This document shows, in pieces, positions 29,964 to 38,114 of a stretch of DNA of 64,000 nucleotides (the stretch's first letter is position 1; every line of letters begins with the position of its first letter). This DNA is from Comamonadaceae bacterium (GTDB taxonomy: Bacteria; Pseudomonadota; Gammaproteobacteria; Burkholderiales; Burkholderiaceae_C), in assembly GCA_027490925.1 (NCBI GenBank), contig JAIXXF010000031.1:22618-86617 (forward strand), given 5' to 3'. A program made the translations under genes and the position numbers. A model generated the notes under the pieces. That model was not told where the DNA came from, searched no databases, and worked only from the letters and a program-made list of their open reading frames with translations.

Positions 29964-30835
29964 GTCGCTTGGCGGGACCCATTGTTGCCACCCGCCCCCG
30001 GCCTTGCCGCAAAGCGCGCGACGCGGTCGGCGAGCACCTCCGCGTGGGTGAAAACCATGTCATGCCCCGCGTCCAACGTGTCCACAGCCGCCTGCCCCGA
30101 TGGGCCCACACCAGCCAGCACAGCCGCCAGTGGGGCGGTGTCGTCGCGCAGGCCTTGGATGAACAGCACCGGCCCGGGGTACCGCGCCAGCCACGCCTGC
30201 GGTGTGGAGCCGATGACCACATGCCGCATGGTGCGTGAGTAGGAAAGCCAGGTGTGGCGAAGCGTGTCGCGCGCCACCTCGGGCGGCACGCCAGGCAAAA
30301 AGCGCGGCATCCACGGCATCAGCCACGGCCGCAGGTGGCACATTGCCCAGCACGCGACGCGGGCCACCGGCGTCTCCAGCGCCAGCCAGCGGTTGAACAG
30401 CGATTGCCGGGCGATTTGCCGCCGGGCGTCGCCTTCGTTCCGGTACCAAGGCAAGGCCATGAGCACCAGACCATCCACCTGCGCGGGGTGCTCACTGGCG
30501 TAGGCCAGCGCCAGGAGCGCGCCCATGGAGTGGCCCACCCAATGCGCGTGGGCCACGCCATGGTGGCGCAAGGTGGCGTCCAGGGCCGCGAGGTGGTCGG
30601 CCACCGTGTAGCCCAGCGGCGGCTTGGGTGAGCGGCCAAAACCCAACGCGTCCACCAACATCACACGGTATGGGCCCGCCAAGCGATGGAACACCGGGCC
30701 CCACGACGCGGTGGACCCCGCCAGGCCATGCAGAAAGACCAGGGTGGGTGCATCGGCCGGGCCCAGGCACACCGCGTGCAGCACCGGCGGGCCTGGCGGA
30801 CCTTTTGATGGCGCGGGTTGGGGGATCGGCTTCAT
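29948..30835 (-). CDS. alpha/beta hydrolase
   Basis: A 295-residue alpha/beta-hydrolase fold enzyme. It has the oxyanion-hole HGLAGSTASW, the nucleophile elbow GHSMGA (Ser near residue 103), a catalytic Asp in IQGLRDDTAPL and His in DAGHDMVF. No signal peptide is present. The substrate is unknown; family relatives are esterases or C-C bond hydrolases. Its 3' end overlaps the convergent CopZ-like gene, and the small gene to its right lies 15 bases upstream on the same strand. Confidence 0.88.
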   Translation of the reverse strand: MKPIPQPAPSKGPPGPPVLHAVCLGPADAPTLVFLHGLAGSTASWGPVFHRLAGPYRVMLVDALGFGRSPKPPLGYTVADHLAALDATLRHHGVAHAHWVGHSMGALLALAYASEHPAQVDGLVLMALPWYRNEGDARRQIARQSLFNRWLALETPVARVACWAMCHLRPWLMPWMPRFLPGVPPEVARDTLRHTWLSYSRTMRHVVIGSTPQAWLARYPGPVLFIQGLRDDTAPLAAVLAGVGPSGQAAVDTLDAGHDMVFTHAEVLADRVARFAARPGAGGNNGSRQATHAGG

Positions 30836-30850
30836 GGTTTGGGTGACCGG

Positions 30851-31171
30851 TCAGCGGTGTGCCCCCCCAGGGCTGGCCCTGGCCTTGTCCAGCCACATTT
30901 GCAGGCTGTCGAAGAGGTCACGTTGGCTGAATGAGCAGCTTTCTTCTGAGAACAGCGCGCTGGACTCCAGCCGGTCGAGCAGCTGGTGCAGCACCTCCGG
31001 GAAGCGTGGCGGCAGGGTCGCCAGCCACTCGGTTTCTGTGCGGCAGGCGTCGGAGAACTGGCCCGCGGTCAGGCGGCCCTCGCGCACCTGTTGGAAGGCG
31101 GCTTCCAGACGCACCCAAGCGGGGTGGGGTGTGGGCGGTGTCGCGGGGGCGGTGGATGGTGGCGTGGTCAT
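30851..31171 (-). CDS. small conserved-looking hypothetical protein
   Basis: A 106-residue soluble protein that I do not assign to a family. After a Pro/Thr-rich start it is helical (WVRLEAAFQQVREG, FPEVLHQLLDRLESS, RDLFDSLQMWLDKA). ATG 31171 overlaps the MFS gene stop by four bases (ATGA), which shows it is translated with the transporter and is a real gene. Its role may be linked to that transporter. Confidence 0.7.
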   Translation of the reverse strand: MTTPPSTAPATPPTPHPAWVRLEAAFQQVREGRLTAGQFSDACRTETEWLATLPPRFPEVLHQLLDRLESSALFSEESCSFSQRDLFDSLQMWLDKARASPGGAHR

Positions 31172-32295
31172 GGGCGAGAGCGTAGCAAGGTCAAAGCGCC
31201 CAGGCCCGCAAAGCCTGCGCCCAGCCACGCGAGGTGCTGAAACCCCACCACCTGGCTGGCGGGCCCGCCCACCGCCGCGCCCAGCGCGGTGCCGAAGTAC
31301 AACATCGACGCGTTCAGGCTCATCAGCATGGGCGCCTGCGCGGGCGACGCGGTGGACAGCCGCATTTGCTGCGGGGTCATCATGCCGAACCCGGCCACGC
31401 CCCACATCATGAACACCCCCGCCATCCAAGCGGCGTGTCCGGCGGTGAGCGGCACCAGCAACATGGTCAGGGTGAGCACCGCCAGTTGCCACCGCAGCGT
31501 GGGCAGGGCGCCATATCGGTCGGTTGCCCAACCGCCCGACACCGTGCCCACCATGCCCGCCACACCAAACGCCATGAGCGTCAGGGAGAGCTGGGTGCTG
31601 TCCATCGGTACCAGCGACTGCAACACCGGCCCGATGTAGGCAAACACAGTGAAGATCGCGCTGAAGTAGCACAGGGTCAGGCCCAGGGTGCGGCGCACCA
31701 TGGGCAGTCGCAAGGCCGAGGTCAGGCCCGCCAGGCTCGCGCCGGGGGCCGTCAGGTGCTGGGGTACCCGCCAGGTGACCAGGCCGCACATCAGCGCCGA
31801 CAGCCCGGCCACGGTGGCCACCGGACAGCGCCAGCCCAACCGCCAACCCAGCCATGCGGTGAGCGGCAGGCCCACCACGTAGCTCATGCTCATGCCCAGA
31901 AAGGTGAGCGAGAGCGCCCGCCCGCGCCGTTCGGGCGGGACCAGGGCCACCGCCAGGCTGGCCGCCACAGGCGTGAACACCGCACCCGCGCCCATCATGA
32001 CCCGGCCCAGCAGCATCCAAGTGAAGTGCTGTGACACCGCGCACACCGTGGCCCCGACGGCGAACAACAACAGCCCGAACTGCAACACCGACTTGCGGGA
32101 CCAGCCGCCAGTGGCCAACAGCAACAGGGGCGCGAGCAGCGCAGTGGCAAAAGCGTACGCCGTCATCAGTTGGCCCGCCACCGGCACACCCACCCCCAAA
32201 GAGGCGCTGATGGCTTGCAGCACCCCCGCCAGTCCGAACGCCCCGGTGCCGATCACCAGGTTGCACAACGCCAGAAGGTAGAGCAAACGGGGCAT
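31168..32295 (-). CDS. major facilitator superfamily transporter
   Basis: A 375-residue membrane protein with about 12 hydrophobic helices, of the DHA/arabinose-efflux type. Motif A-like sequence GGWSRKS lies after TM2, PPERRGRALSL follows TM4, and GGWATDRYG sits between TM8 and TM9. It is probably a proton-driven exporter of small molecules; the substrate cannot be read. ATG 32295 (MPRLLYLL) starts directly before TM1. The downstream small gene overlaps by four bases. Confidence 0.87.
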   Translation of the reverse strand: MPRLLYLLALCNLVIGTGAFGLAGVLQAISASLGVGVPVAGQLMTAYAFATALLAPLLLLATGGWSRKSVLQFGLLLFAVGATVCAVSQHFTWMLLGRVMMGAGAVFTPVAASLAVALVPPERRGRALSLTFLGMSMSYVVGLPLTAWLGWRLGWRCPVATVAGLSALMCGLVTWRVPQHLTAPGASLAGLTSALRLPMVRRTLGLTLCYFSAIFTVFAYIGPVLQSLVPMDSTQLSLTLMAFGVAGMVGTVSGGWATDRYGALPTLRWQLAVLTLTMLLVPLTAGHAAWMAGVFMMWGVAGFGMMTPQQMRLSTASPAQAPMLMSLNASMLYFGTALGAAVGGPASQVVGFQHLAWLGAGFAGLGALTLLRSRP

Positions 32296-32661
32296 GGGCA
32301 AGGGCGGTCTGGGGAACGTGCGTGTGGGGGCGTGAGCGTTGGCAAGGCGGGCGGGGGGCCGCGCCACCGGTCGAATTTTGGGGCCTGGGGTGCCGTTCGG
32401 GTCGGTTGCGGGGTTTCAGTGCATCGAAAATGTCTTCGGCCCCCGTCTTAGCGAGGCCGATTGCTATGAAAAAAGTAGCGCGATGACCCTGCCGTTGTCG
32501 CGATCGGGTCCCGGAGTGGTGGGGCGCATGGCCTGTGAGAAGGGACTGCCAGCGGAGACGCCTGTCACGTGGCGGTGATAGACTGAAAGCGGCGTGAGCA
32601 GGACCGCAACGCGGCCCACCCGACGCACCCAAACCCGCCTGTTCCAAGACCTTGACCGAGG
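32296..32661. other. divergent intergenic region between the MFS and OmpA-like genes
   Basis: The 366 bases include one dispersed repeat copy (32436-32479) and the 5' leader of the OmpA-family gene. No open frame there looks like a gene. Confidence 0.5.
32436..32479 (+). repeat. dispersed intergenic repeat copy
   Basis: It starts TCGGCCCCCGTCTTAGCG and ends TTGCTATGAAAAAAGTAGC. The terminal GCTAT...TAGC hairpin is as in the other copies; the 5' part is shorter by several bases. Confidence 0.6.
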
Positions 32662-33282
32662 ATGTTTGATTTGAACGCACGCGCTGTTTCCCTCCTTGCC
32701 ACCACCGCCGCGCTGGTGCTGTCTGGCTGTGCGACCAAAGACTACGTGGACGAGCAAACCGACGCCTTGGGCGTGCGCCTCAACAGCGACATGATGCGCA
32801 TGGACACCCGTCTCGCGTCTCTGGACAGTCGCCTGGGCCGGGCCGAAGGCGACATCGCCAGCACCGCCAAGCTCGGTCAGGACGCGCTTGACCGTGCCAA
32901 TGCCGCCCACCGACTGGCCGAAGGCAAACTGTTGTACGAGGTCACCCTGACAGACGACCAGTTTAAGTTCGACAGCAACACCGCCAACCTGGGCGAAAAG
33001 GCCTACGCCGCGCTGGAGGCGCTGGCCACCCAACTCAAGGCCGACAACAAAAACGCGTTCATCGAGATTCAGGGACACACCGACGCCCGTGGCCATCCGT
33101 CGGTGAACAAACAACTGGGTCAGCGCCGTGCCGAGGCCGTGCGTGACGCGCTCTACGGCCTGGGCATCCCATTGCACCGCATGGGCACCATCAGCTACGG
33201 CAGTAGCCAGCCTGCGGTCAAGGGCAAAGGCCGCGACGCCAACGCCCAAAACCGCCGCGTGGTGGTGCTCGTGCTGTCGTAA
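32662..33282 (+). CDS. OmpA-family outer-membrane lipoprotein
   Basis: A 206-residue lipoprotein. The lipobox LSGC puts the acylated Cys at residue 23. A helical region (about 30-85, heptad-like with LNSDMMRMDTRLASLDSRLG) may form a coiled coil. The OmpA_C peptidoglycan-binding domain (about 95-205) has FKFDSNTANL, IEIQGHTDARG and LGQRRAEAVRDAL with NRRVVV. It tethers the outer membrane to peptidoglycan. It is followed by a clear terminator, so the gene is probably monocistronic. Confidence 0.92.
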   Translation: MFDLNARAVSLLATTAALVLSGCATKDYVDEQTDALGVRLNSDMMRMDTRLASLDSRLGRAEGDIASTAKLGQDALDRANAAHRLAEGKLLYEVTLTDDQFKFDSNTANLGEKAYAALEALATQLKADNKNAFIEIQGHTDARGHPSVNKQLGQRRAEAVRDALYGLGIPLHRMGTISYGSSQPAVKGKGRDANAQNRRVVVLVLS

Positions 33283-33304
33283 CCCACCACCGGCGTCAGC
33301 CCAC

Positions 33305-33336
33305 AGCCCGGCCGCCCCAGCAGCCGGGCTTTTTTG
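33305..33336 (+). terminator. rho-independent terminator after the OmpA-like gene
   Basis: The stem AGCCCGGC (33305-33312) pairs with GCCGGGCT (33323-33330), with a ten-base loop and then a run of six or seven T. Confidence 0.9.
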
Positions 33337-33444
33337 TGCCTGCGCCGCGCGCGACACCTCTGTTGCCGCTCGCGCGCCCGCTGGCGTATGCTGAACGGCA
33401 CACGCCGCCGCATGGTTGCGGCCGCCGCTGAGGAGCGACACCAC

Positions 33445-35196
33445 ATGGGTTCCCCCACCCGCCCAGCCGCCGCGGCACCCCCGCCGCTGGCCCATCACCG
33501 GTTCTGGCCGCCGCGTCTGCCGCACAGAATCGTCCCACCGGCCACCTCGCTGTGGCACAACCTCGCCGTCAGCGCGCTGCGCCATCCTGACCACCCTGCG
33601 TTGGTGTTTTTCGACCGCGTCACCCGCTACGCTGAACTGGCGCAGCAGGCCGAGCGGCTGGCGGCCCACCTGCACCACGCCGGTGTGACCCGGGGCGATC
33701 GGGTGCTGCTGATGATGCAAAACGGCCCCGCCTTGGTGGTGGCGCATTTTGCGATCTTGCGGGCGAACGCGGTGGTGGTGCCTGTGAACCCGATGAACCG
33801 GGCCGAAGAACTGCGGCACGCCATCACCGACTCTGGGGCCCGGGCAGCCATCACCACCAGCGACCTCGCCGCCGAATTGGCCCGTGCCAGCAGCGCCGTG
33901 TCGCCTCACCAGGCATTGCGGCACCTGGTGGTGGCGCACTGGGCCGACGCGCTGGACGCCAGCGGCGAGGCGGCGGCGCCCACGGCGTGGCGCGATTGGC
34001 TGGGCACGCGTCACCCCTTGCCACCCCTGGTGGGCGGCACTGTCACCGCCTGGGTGGACGCCCTGGCGACCGACGCCCCCGCGCCGCCGGTGCTCGTCGG
34101 GCCAGACGACTTGGCCCTGCTGCCCTACACCAGCGGCACCACCGGGCTGCCCAAGGGTTGCATGCACCCGCACCGCACCGTGATGCACAACGCGGTCGCC
34201 GCGAGCGGTTGGGTGCACAGCGGCCCCCACAGCACCGTGCTCGCGGTGATCCCCATGTTTCACATCACCGGCATGGTCTCGGGCCTGCATGCGGCGGTGT
34301 ACGCCGCCGCCACCCTGGTGCTCATGCCGCGCTGGGACCGTGAGCTGGCGGGGCGCTGGTTGTCCCGCTGGCGGGTGACGCACTGGACCAATATCCCCAC
34401 CATGGTGATCGACCTGTTGGCCAGCCCCCAGGCGGCGTCGTTCGACCTGTCCAGCGTGCAGTACATCGGTGGCGGCGGGGCGGCCATGCCGCGCGCGGTG
34501 GCCGAGCGTTTGCTGTCGCAGTACGGGCTGCACTACAACGAGGGCTACGGCCTCACCGAGACCGCCGCGCCCACGCACAGCAACCCGCCCCACGCCCCCA
34601 AGCCGCAGTGCCTGGGCATTCCCTTTGTGGGTGTGGAAGCCCACGTGGTGGATCCCGAGACGCTGCAACCGCTGCCGCCGCACGCGCAGGGCGAGATCGT
34701 GGTGCGCGGGCCGCAGGTGTTCAACGGATACTGGCAGCGACCCGATGCCACCGCCGAGGCTTTCGTTCAGATCAACGGACAGCGATTCTTCCGCACGGGT
34801 GACCTGGGCCATGTGGACGACGACGGGTACTACTTCCTGACCGACCGCCTGAAACGCATGATCAACGCCTCGGGCTTCAAGGTGTGGCCCGCCGAGGTCG
34901 AGGCGCTGCTGTTCCGCCACCCCGGGGTGCAAGAGGCCTGTGTGATCGCCACGCCCGACGCGTACCGAGGCCAGTCGGTCAAGGCGGTGGTGGTGCGGCG
35001 CCCTGGGCACGCTGAACTGACCGAGCAAGGCCTGATGGATTGGTGCCGCACCGAGATGTCGGCCTACAAGGTGCCCCGCAAAGTCAGCTTCGTGGACGCC
35101 TTGCCCAAAAGCGGCAGTGGCAAGGTGATGTGGCGCGCGTTGCAGGAACAGGAAGTGGCAGGCACCACCACACGCCCGCCCGATGCGTCAGAATGA
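33445..35196 (+). CDS. AMP-forming acyl-CoA synthetase
   Basis: A 583-residue ANL-superfamily ligase that activates a carboxylate to acyl-AMP and then acyl-CoA. Motifs are complete: A3 YTSGTTGLPKG, A5 YGLTETAAPT, A7/A8 FRTGDLGHVDDDGYY with RLKRMINASGFKVWP, and the A10 lysine in PKSGSGKVMW. It resembles medium/long-chain fatty acyl-CoA ligases; the true substrate is unknown. The start is ATG 33445 after AGGAG; the frame upstream lacks support. It lies 20 bases before the MetE-like gene, so the two may be cotranscribed. Confidence 0.88.
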   Translation: MGSPTRPAAAAPPPLAHHRFWPPRLPHRIVPPATSLWHNLAVSALRHPDHPALVFFDRVTRYAELAQQAERLAAHLHHAGVTRGDRVLLMMQNGPALVVAHFAILRANAVVVPVNPMNRAEELRHAITDSGARAAITTSDLAAELARASSAVSPHQALRHLVVAHWADALDASGEAAAPTAWRDWLGTRHPLPPLVGGTVTAWVDALATDAPAPPVLVGPDDLALLPYTSGTTGLPKGCMHPHRTVMHNAVAASGWVHSGPHSTVLAVIPMFHITGMVSGLHAAVYAAATLVLMPRWDRELAGRWLSRWRVTHWTNIPTMVIDLLASPQAASFDLSSVQYIGGGGAAMPRAVAERLLSQYGLHYNEGYGLTETAAPTHSNPPHAPKPQCLGIPFVGVEAHVVDPETLQPLPPHAQGEIVVRGPQVFNGYWQRPDATAEAFVQINGQRFFRTGDLGHVDDDGYYFLTDRLKRMINASGFKVWPAEVEALLFRHPGVQEACVIATPDAYRGQSVKAVVVRRPGHAELTEQGLMDWCRTEMSAYKVPRKVSFVDALPKSGSGKVMWRALQEQEVAGTTTRPPDASE

Positions 35197-35216
35197 ACCC
35201 ACCACAGGAGACCGCC

Positions 35217-36251
35217 ATGTTTCAGACCGCCATCGCTGGCAGCTTGCCCAAACCTGCCTGGCTTTCAGAGACCCACAAGCTCTGGCCCCAGTGGAAAGCG
35301 CAGGGCGCTGAATTGCAGCAGGCCAAGGCCGACGCCACGCTGCTGTGGATCAAGGCGCAAGAAGACGCTGGCCTCGACATCGTGGGCGATGGCGAGCAAT
35401 CTCGCCAGCACTTTGTGCACGGTTTTCTGGAGCAGGTTGAGGGCATTGACTTTGAGCACAAGGTCAAGATGGGCATTCGCAACAACCGCTACGACGCCAT
35501 GGTGCCCCAGGTGGTGTCTGCACTGAAGCTCAAAGGCCGCGTCCACGCCTTCGAGGCGCAACTGGCCCGCGCCCACACGCGCCGCCTGCTCAAGTTCACC
35601 TTGCCCGGGCCCATGACCATCGTGGACACGGTGTCTGACCGGTTTTATGGCGACAAGGTCAAGATGGCATTCGCTTTCGCCGAGCTGCTCAACCAAGAAG
35701 CGTTGGCTCTGCAGGCCGACGGCGTGGACATCGTCCAGTTCGACGAGCCCGCCTTCAACGTGTACATGAAAGAGGCTGCCGACTGGGGCGTGAAAGCGCT
35801 GGAACGCGCGGCCCAAGGGCTGACGTGCAAGACCGCGGTGCACATTTGCTACGGCTACGGCATCCAGGCCAACCTCGACTGGAAGAACACCTTGGGCGAC
35901 GAGTGGCGCCAGTACGAGCAGATTTTTCCGGCGCTCGCCAAGAGCAGCATTCAGCAGGTCAGCCTGGAGTGTTACCACTCGCATGTGCCCCCCGACCTGA
36001 TGAAGCTGCTCGATGGGAAAGACGTCATGGTGGGCGTGATCGACGTCGCCAGCGACGTGGTGGAAACGCCCGAGCAGGTGGCCGACACGATCGGCCTGGC
36101 GCTGAAGTTCGTGCCCAAGCACCGGCTCTTCCCCTGCACCAACTGCGGTTTGGCGCCCATGGACCGAGCGGTTGCCCTGCAGAAACTCGACGCGCTGGCC
36201 AAAGGCGCGGCCTTGGCCCGAAAGCGCCACCGTGAAGCCGCCCAAGACTGA
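35217..36251 (+). CDS. core-MetE type (folate-independent-like) methionine synthase
   Basis: A 344-residue protein that corresponds to the C-terminal catalytic half of MetE and lacks the N-terminal folate domain. Zinc-site residues are seen in VHICYGYG (His, Cys), SLECYHSH (Glu) and PCTNCGLAP (Cys). The substrate-binding segment VQFDEPAFNVYM is present. Its length and the start FQTAIAGSLPKPAWL fit the core-MetE (Mes) enzymes that make methionine with a non-folate methyl donor, most like the MesD group. MesD is normally accompanied by a DUF1852 partner (MesX), which is not next door. The start is ATG 35217 after AGGAG. A cupin gene follows at 26 bases. Confidence 0.82.
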   Translation: MFQTAIAGSLPKPAWLSETHKLWPQWKAQGAELQQAKADATLLWIKAQEDAGLDIVGDGEQSRQHFVHGFLEQVEGIDFEHKVKMGIRNNRYDAMVPQVVSALKLKGRVHAFEAQLARAHTRRLLKFTLPGPMTIVDTVSDRFYGDKVKMAFAFAELLNQEALALQADGVDIVQFDEPAFNVYMKEAADWGVKALERAAQGLTCKTAVHICYGYGIQANLDWKNTLGDEWRQYEQIFPALAKSSIQQVSLECYHSHVPPDLMKLLDGKDVMVGVIDVASDVVETPEQVADTIGLALKFVPKHRLFPCTNCGLAPMDRAVALQKLDALAKGAALARKRHREAAQD

Positions 36252-36277
36252 ACCCCCGCAACCCTATCGAGCGCCCC

Positions 36278-36808
36278 ATGACCCACTCTCACGATCACGA
36301 CCCGTCTCACGACCACCCACACGATCACACGCACGGTCCTGCAAACGAGGAACCCTGGAAGCACAACGGCGTTCGGGTGGTGCCTGGCAACCAGTTGGAC
36401 AGCAACACCGCGCAGACCCCCGGCATGGACCGCAAGGCGGCCATCAACTTCGCCCGGGTGGGGGCTGAAAAGCTGTGGGCGGGCACAGTGACCATCCACG
36501 CCAACGCCAAGACCGGTGCGCACCACCACGGCCACCTGGAAAGCGTGATCTATGTCATCAAGGGCCGCGCCCGCATGCGCTGGGGCGACCGGCTCCAGTT
36601 CACCGCCGAGGCCGGGCCAGGCGACTTCATTTACGTACCCCCTTACGTGCCGCACCAGGAAATTAACGCCAGCCCTACCGAGGCGTTGGAGTGCGTGCTG
36701 TGCCGCAGCGACGGCGAAGCGGTCGCGGTGAACCTGGACATCGCACCGGCCGAAGACCCTGAAACGGTGCTCTGGGTGGACCCGACGCACCCGACTGGCG
36801 CGGTCTGA
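36278..36808 (+). CDS. cupin domain protein with His-rich N-terminus
   Basis: A 176-residue cytosolic protein. The first 24 residues alternate His and Asp (SHDHDPSHDHPHDHTH), a likely metal-binding tail. The cupin barrel (about 60-155) has metal ligands in GAHHHGHLES and the second motif PGDFIYVPPYVPHQE. Cupins of this size are dioxygenases, isomerases or binding proteins; the reaction is not evident. It lies 26 bases after the core-MetE gene and may serve it. Confidence 0.85.
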   Translation: MTHSHDHDPSHDHPHDHTHGPANEEPWKHNGVRVVPGNQLDSNTAQTPGMDRKAAINFARVGAEKLWAGTVTIHANAKTGAHHHGHLESVIYVIKGRARMRWGDRLQFTAEAGPGDFIYVPPYVPHQEINASPTEALECVLCRSDGEAVAVNLDIAPAEDPETVLWVDPTHPTGAV

Positions 36809-36857
36809 CGCATCGCCGTGGCGGGCGGCGCGGTCGCCCGGGCCAGCGCGGGTGCGG

Positions 36858-37883
36858 TCAGTGGTCGGCCACTTTCAACACTAGCTTGCCAAAGTTGGCG
36901 CCGGTGAACAACTGCGTCAGTGCGGTCGGGAAGTGGCTCAGGCCCTCCACCACGTCTTCGCGGCTCGTCATCCGGCCGTCTTTCAGGTAGCCCGCCATCT
37001 CGGCCACCGCCAGGGGGTAGCGGTCCGCGTAATCGAACACCACGATCCCTTCCATGCGCGCCCGGTTCACCAGCAGGCTGAGGTAGTTTTTGGGGCCCTG
37101 CACCGCGGTGGTCGCGTTGTACTGGCTGATCGCACCGCAGATGACGATGCGCGCTTTGCGGTTGATGCGGGTGAGCACCGTGTCCAGGATCTCGCCGCCC
37201 ACGTTGTCAAAGTAAATGTCCACGCCGTCGGGACAGTGCTGCTTGAGACCGTCTTTGACGCTGCTGTTTTTGTAGTCGATGCACGCGTCGAACCCGAGCG
37301 TGTTCACCACCCAGTCGCACTTGGCCTGACCACCCGCGATGCCGACCACGCGGCAGCCCTTGATTTTCGCCAACTGCCCCACGGTTTGCCCCACCGCACC
37401 GGCGGCGCCCGACACCACCAACGTCTCACCGGCCTTGGGTTGACCCACGTCCATCAGACCGAAGTAGCCGGTCATGCCCGGCATCCCCAGCACGTTGAGC
37501 CACTGCGTCAGGCTGCCAAGACGCAGGTCGACGGCCACCAAGCCGCTGCGGCGAATTTGATCCGCTGGAATCAGCAGGTACTCCTGCACGCCCAAGCCAG
37601 CCGACACGTGGTCGCCCACCGCGAATTTCGGGTTTTTAGAGGCCACCACAAGGCCCACACCGCCGGCGCGCATGACCTCCCCCAGGCCCACTGGGGCGAT
37701 GTAGCTCTTCCCCTCGTTCATCCAGCCGCGCATCGCCGGGTCCAGCGACAAAGCCAAAGTTTTCACCAGCACGCCACCGTCGTCCGGCTGCGCCACCGGT
37801 TCGGTCGTGTGTTGCCAGTTGGCGGCGGTGGGCAGGCCCACCGGGCGCGCGGCGAGTCGGATCTGGTGGTTGATGAGGGCCAT
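36858..37883 (-). CDS. NADP-dependent MDR oxidoreductase, CurA/prostaglandin reductase-like
   Basis: A 341-residue zinc-free medium-chain reductase. The Rossmann domain has VVSGAAGAVGQTVGQLAKIKG (cited as SGAAGAVGQ), and FDNVGGEILD is typical of the 2-alkenal/curcumin reductase group that reduces alpha,beta-unsaturated carbonyls with NADPH. ATG 37883 (MALINHQIRL) gives the family length; the frame runs on upstream without support. It is divergent from egtB, with about 230 bases of promoter region between. Confidence 0.9.
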   Translation of the reverse strand: MALINHQIRLAARPVGLPTAANWQHTTEPVAQPDDGGVLVKTLALSLDPAMRGWMNEGKSYIAPVGLGEVMRAGGVGLVVASKNPKFAVGDHVSAGLGVQEYLLIPADQIRRSGLVAVDLRLGSLTQWLNVLGMPGMTGYFGLMDVGQPKAGETLVVSGAAGAVGQTVGQLAKIKGCRVVGIAGGQAKCDWVVNTLGFDACIDYKNSSVKDGLKQHCPDGVDIYFDNVGGEILDTVLTRINRKARIVICGAISQYNATTAVQGPKNYLSLLVNRARMEGIVVFDYADRYPLAVAEMAGYLKDGRMTSREDVVEGLSHFPTALTQLFTGANFGKLVLKVADH

Positions 37884-38114
37884 GGGTTGTCTCCTGGTGG
37901 TTCCAAGCGCCGTATTTGTCGGCACACTGTGTTGGCAGGGCGTGCGGGGAAGCGCCCCGTTTGCGCCCGCATGGTAGCCCGCCACGACGAGGCGGCCGGT
38001 AGCCCAGGCGACAGCGCGGTCGCGGTCACACCCCTGTGTTGTAATGATTTGAATGGGTCACCGACCCATGGTCAGGCCTTCGCCACCACCCCCTTTTCTG
38101 GAGATCCCTGCCGA

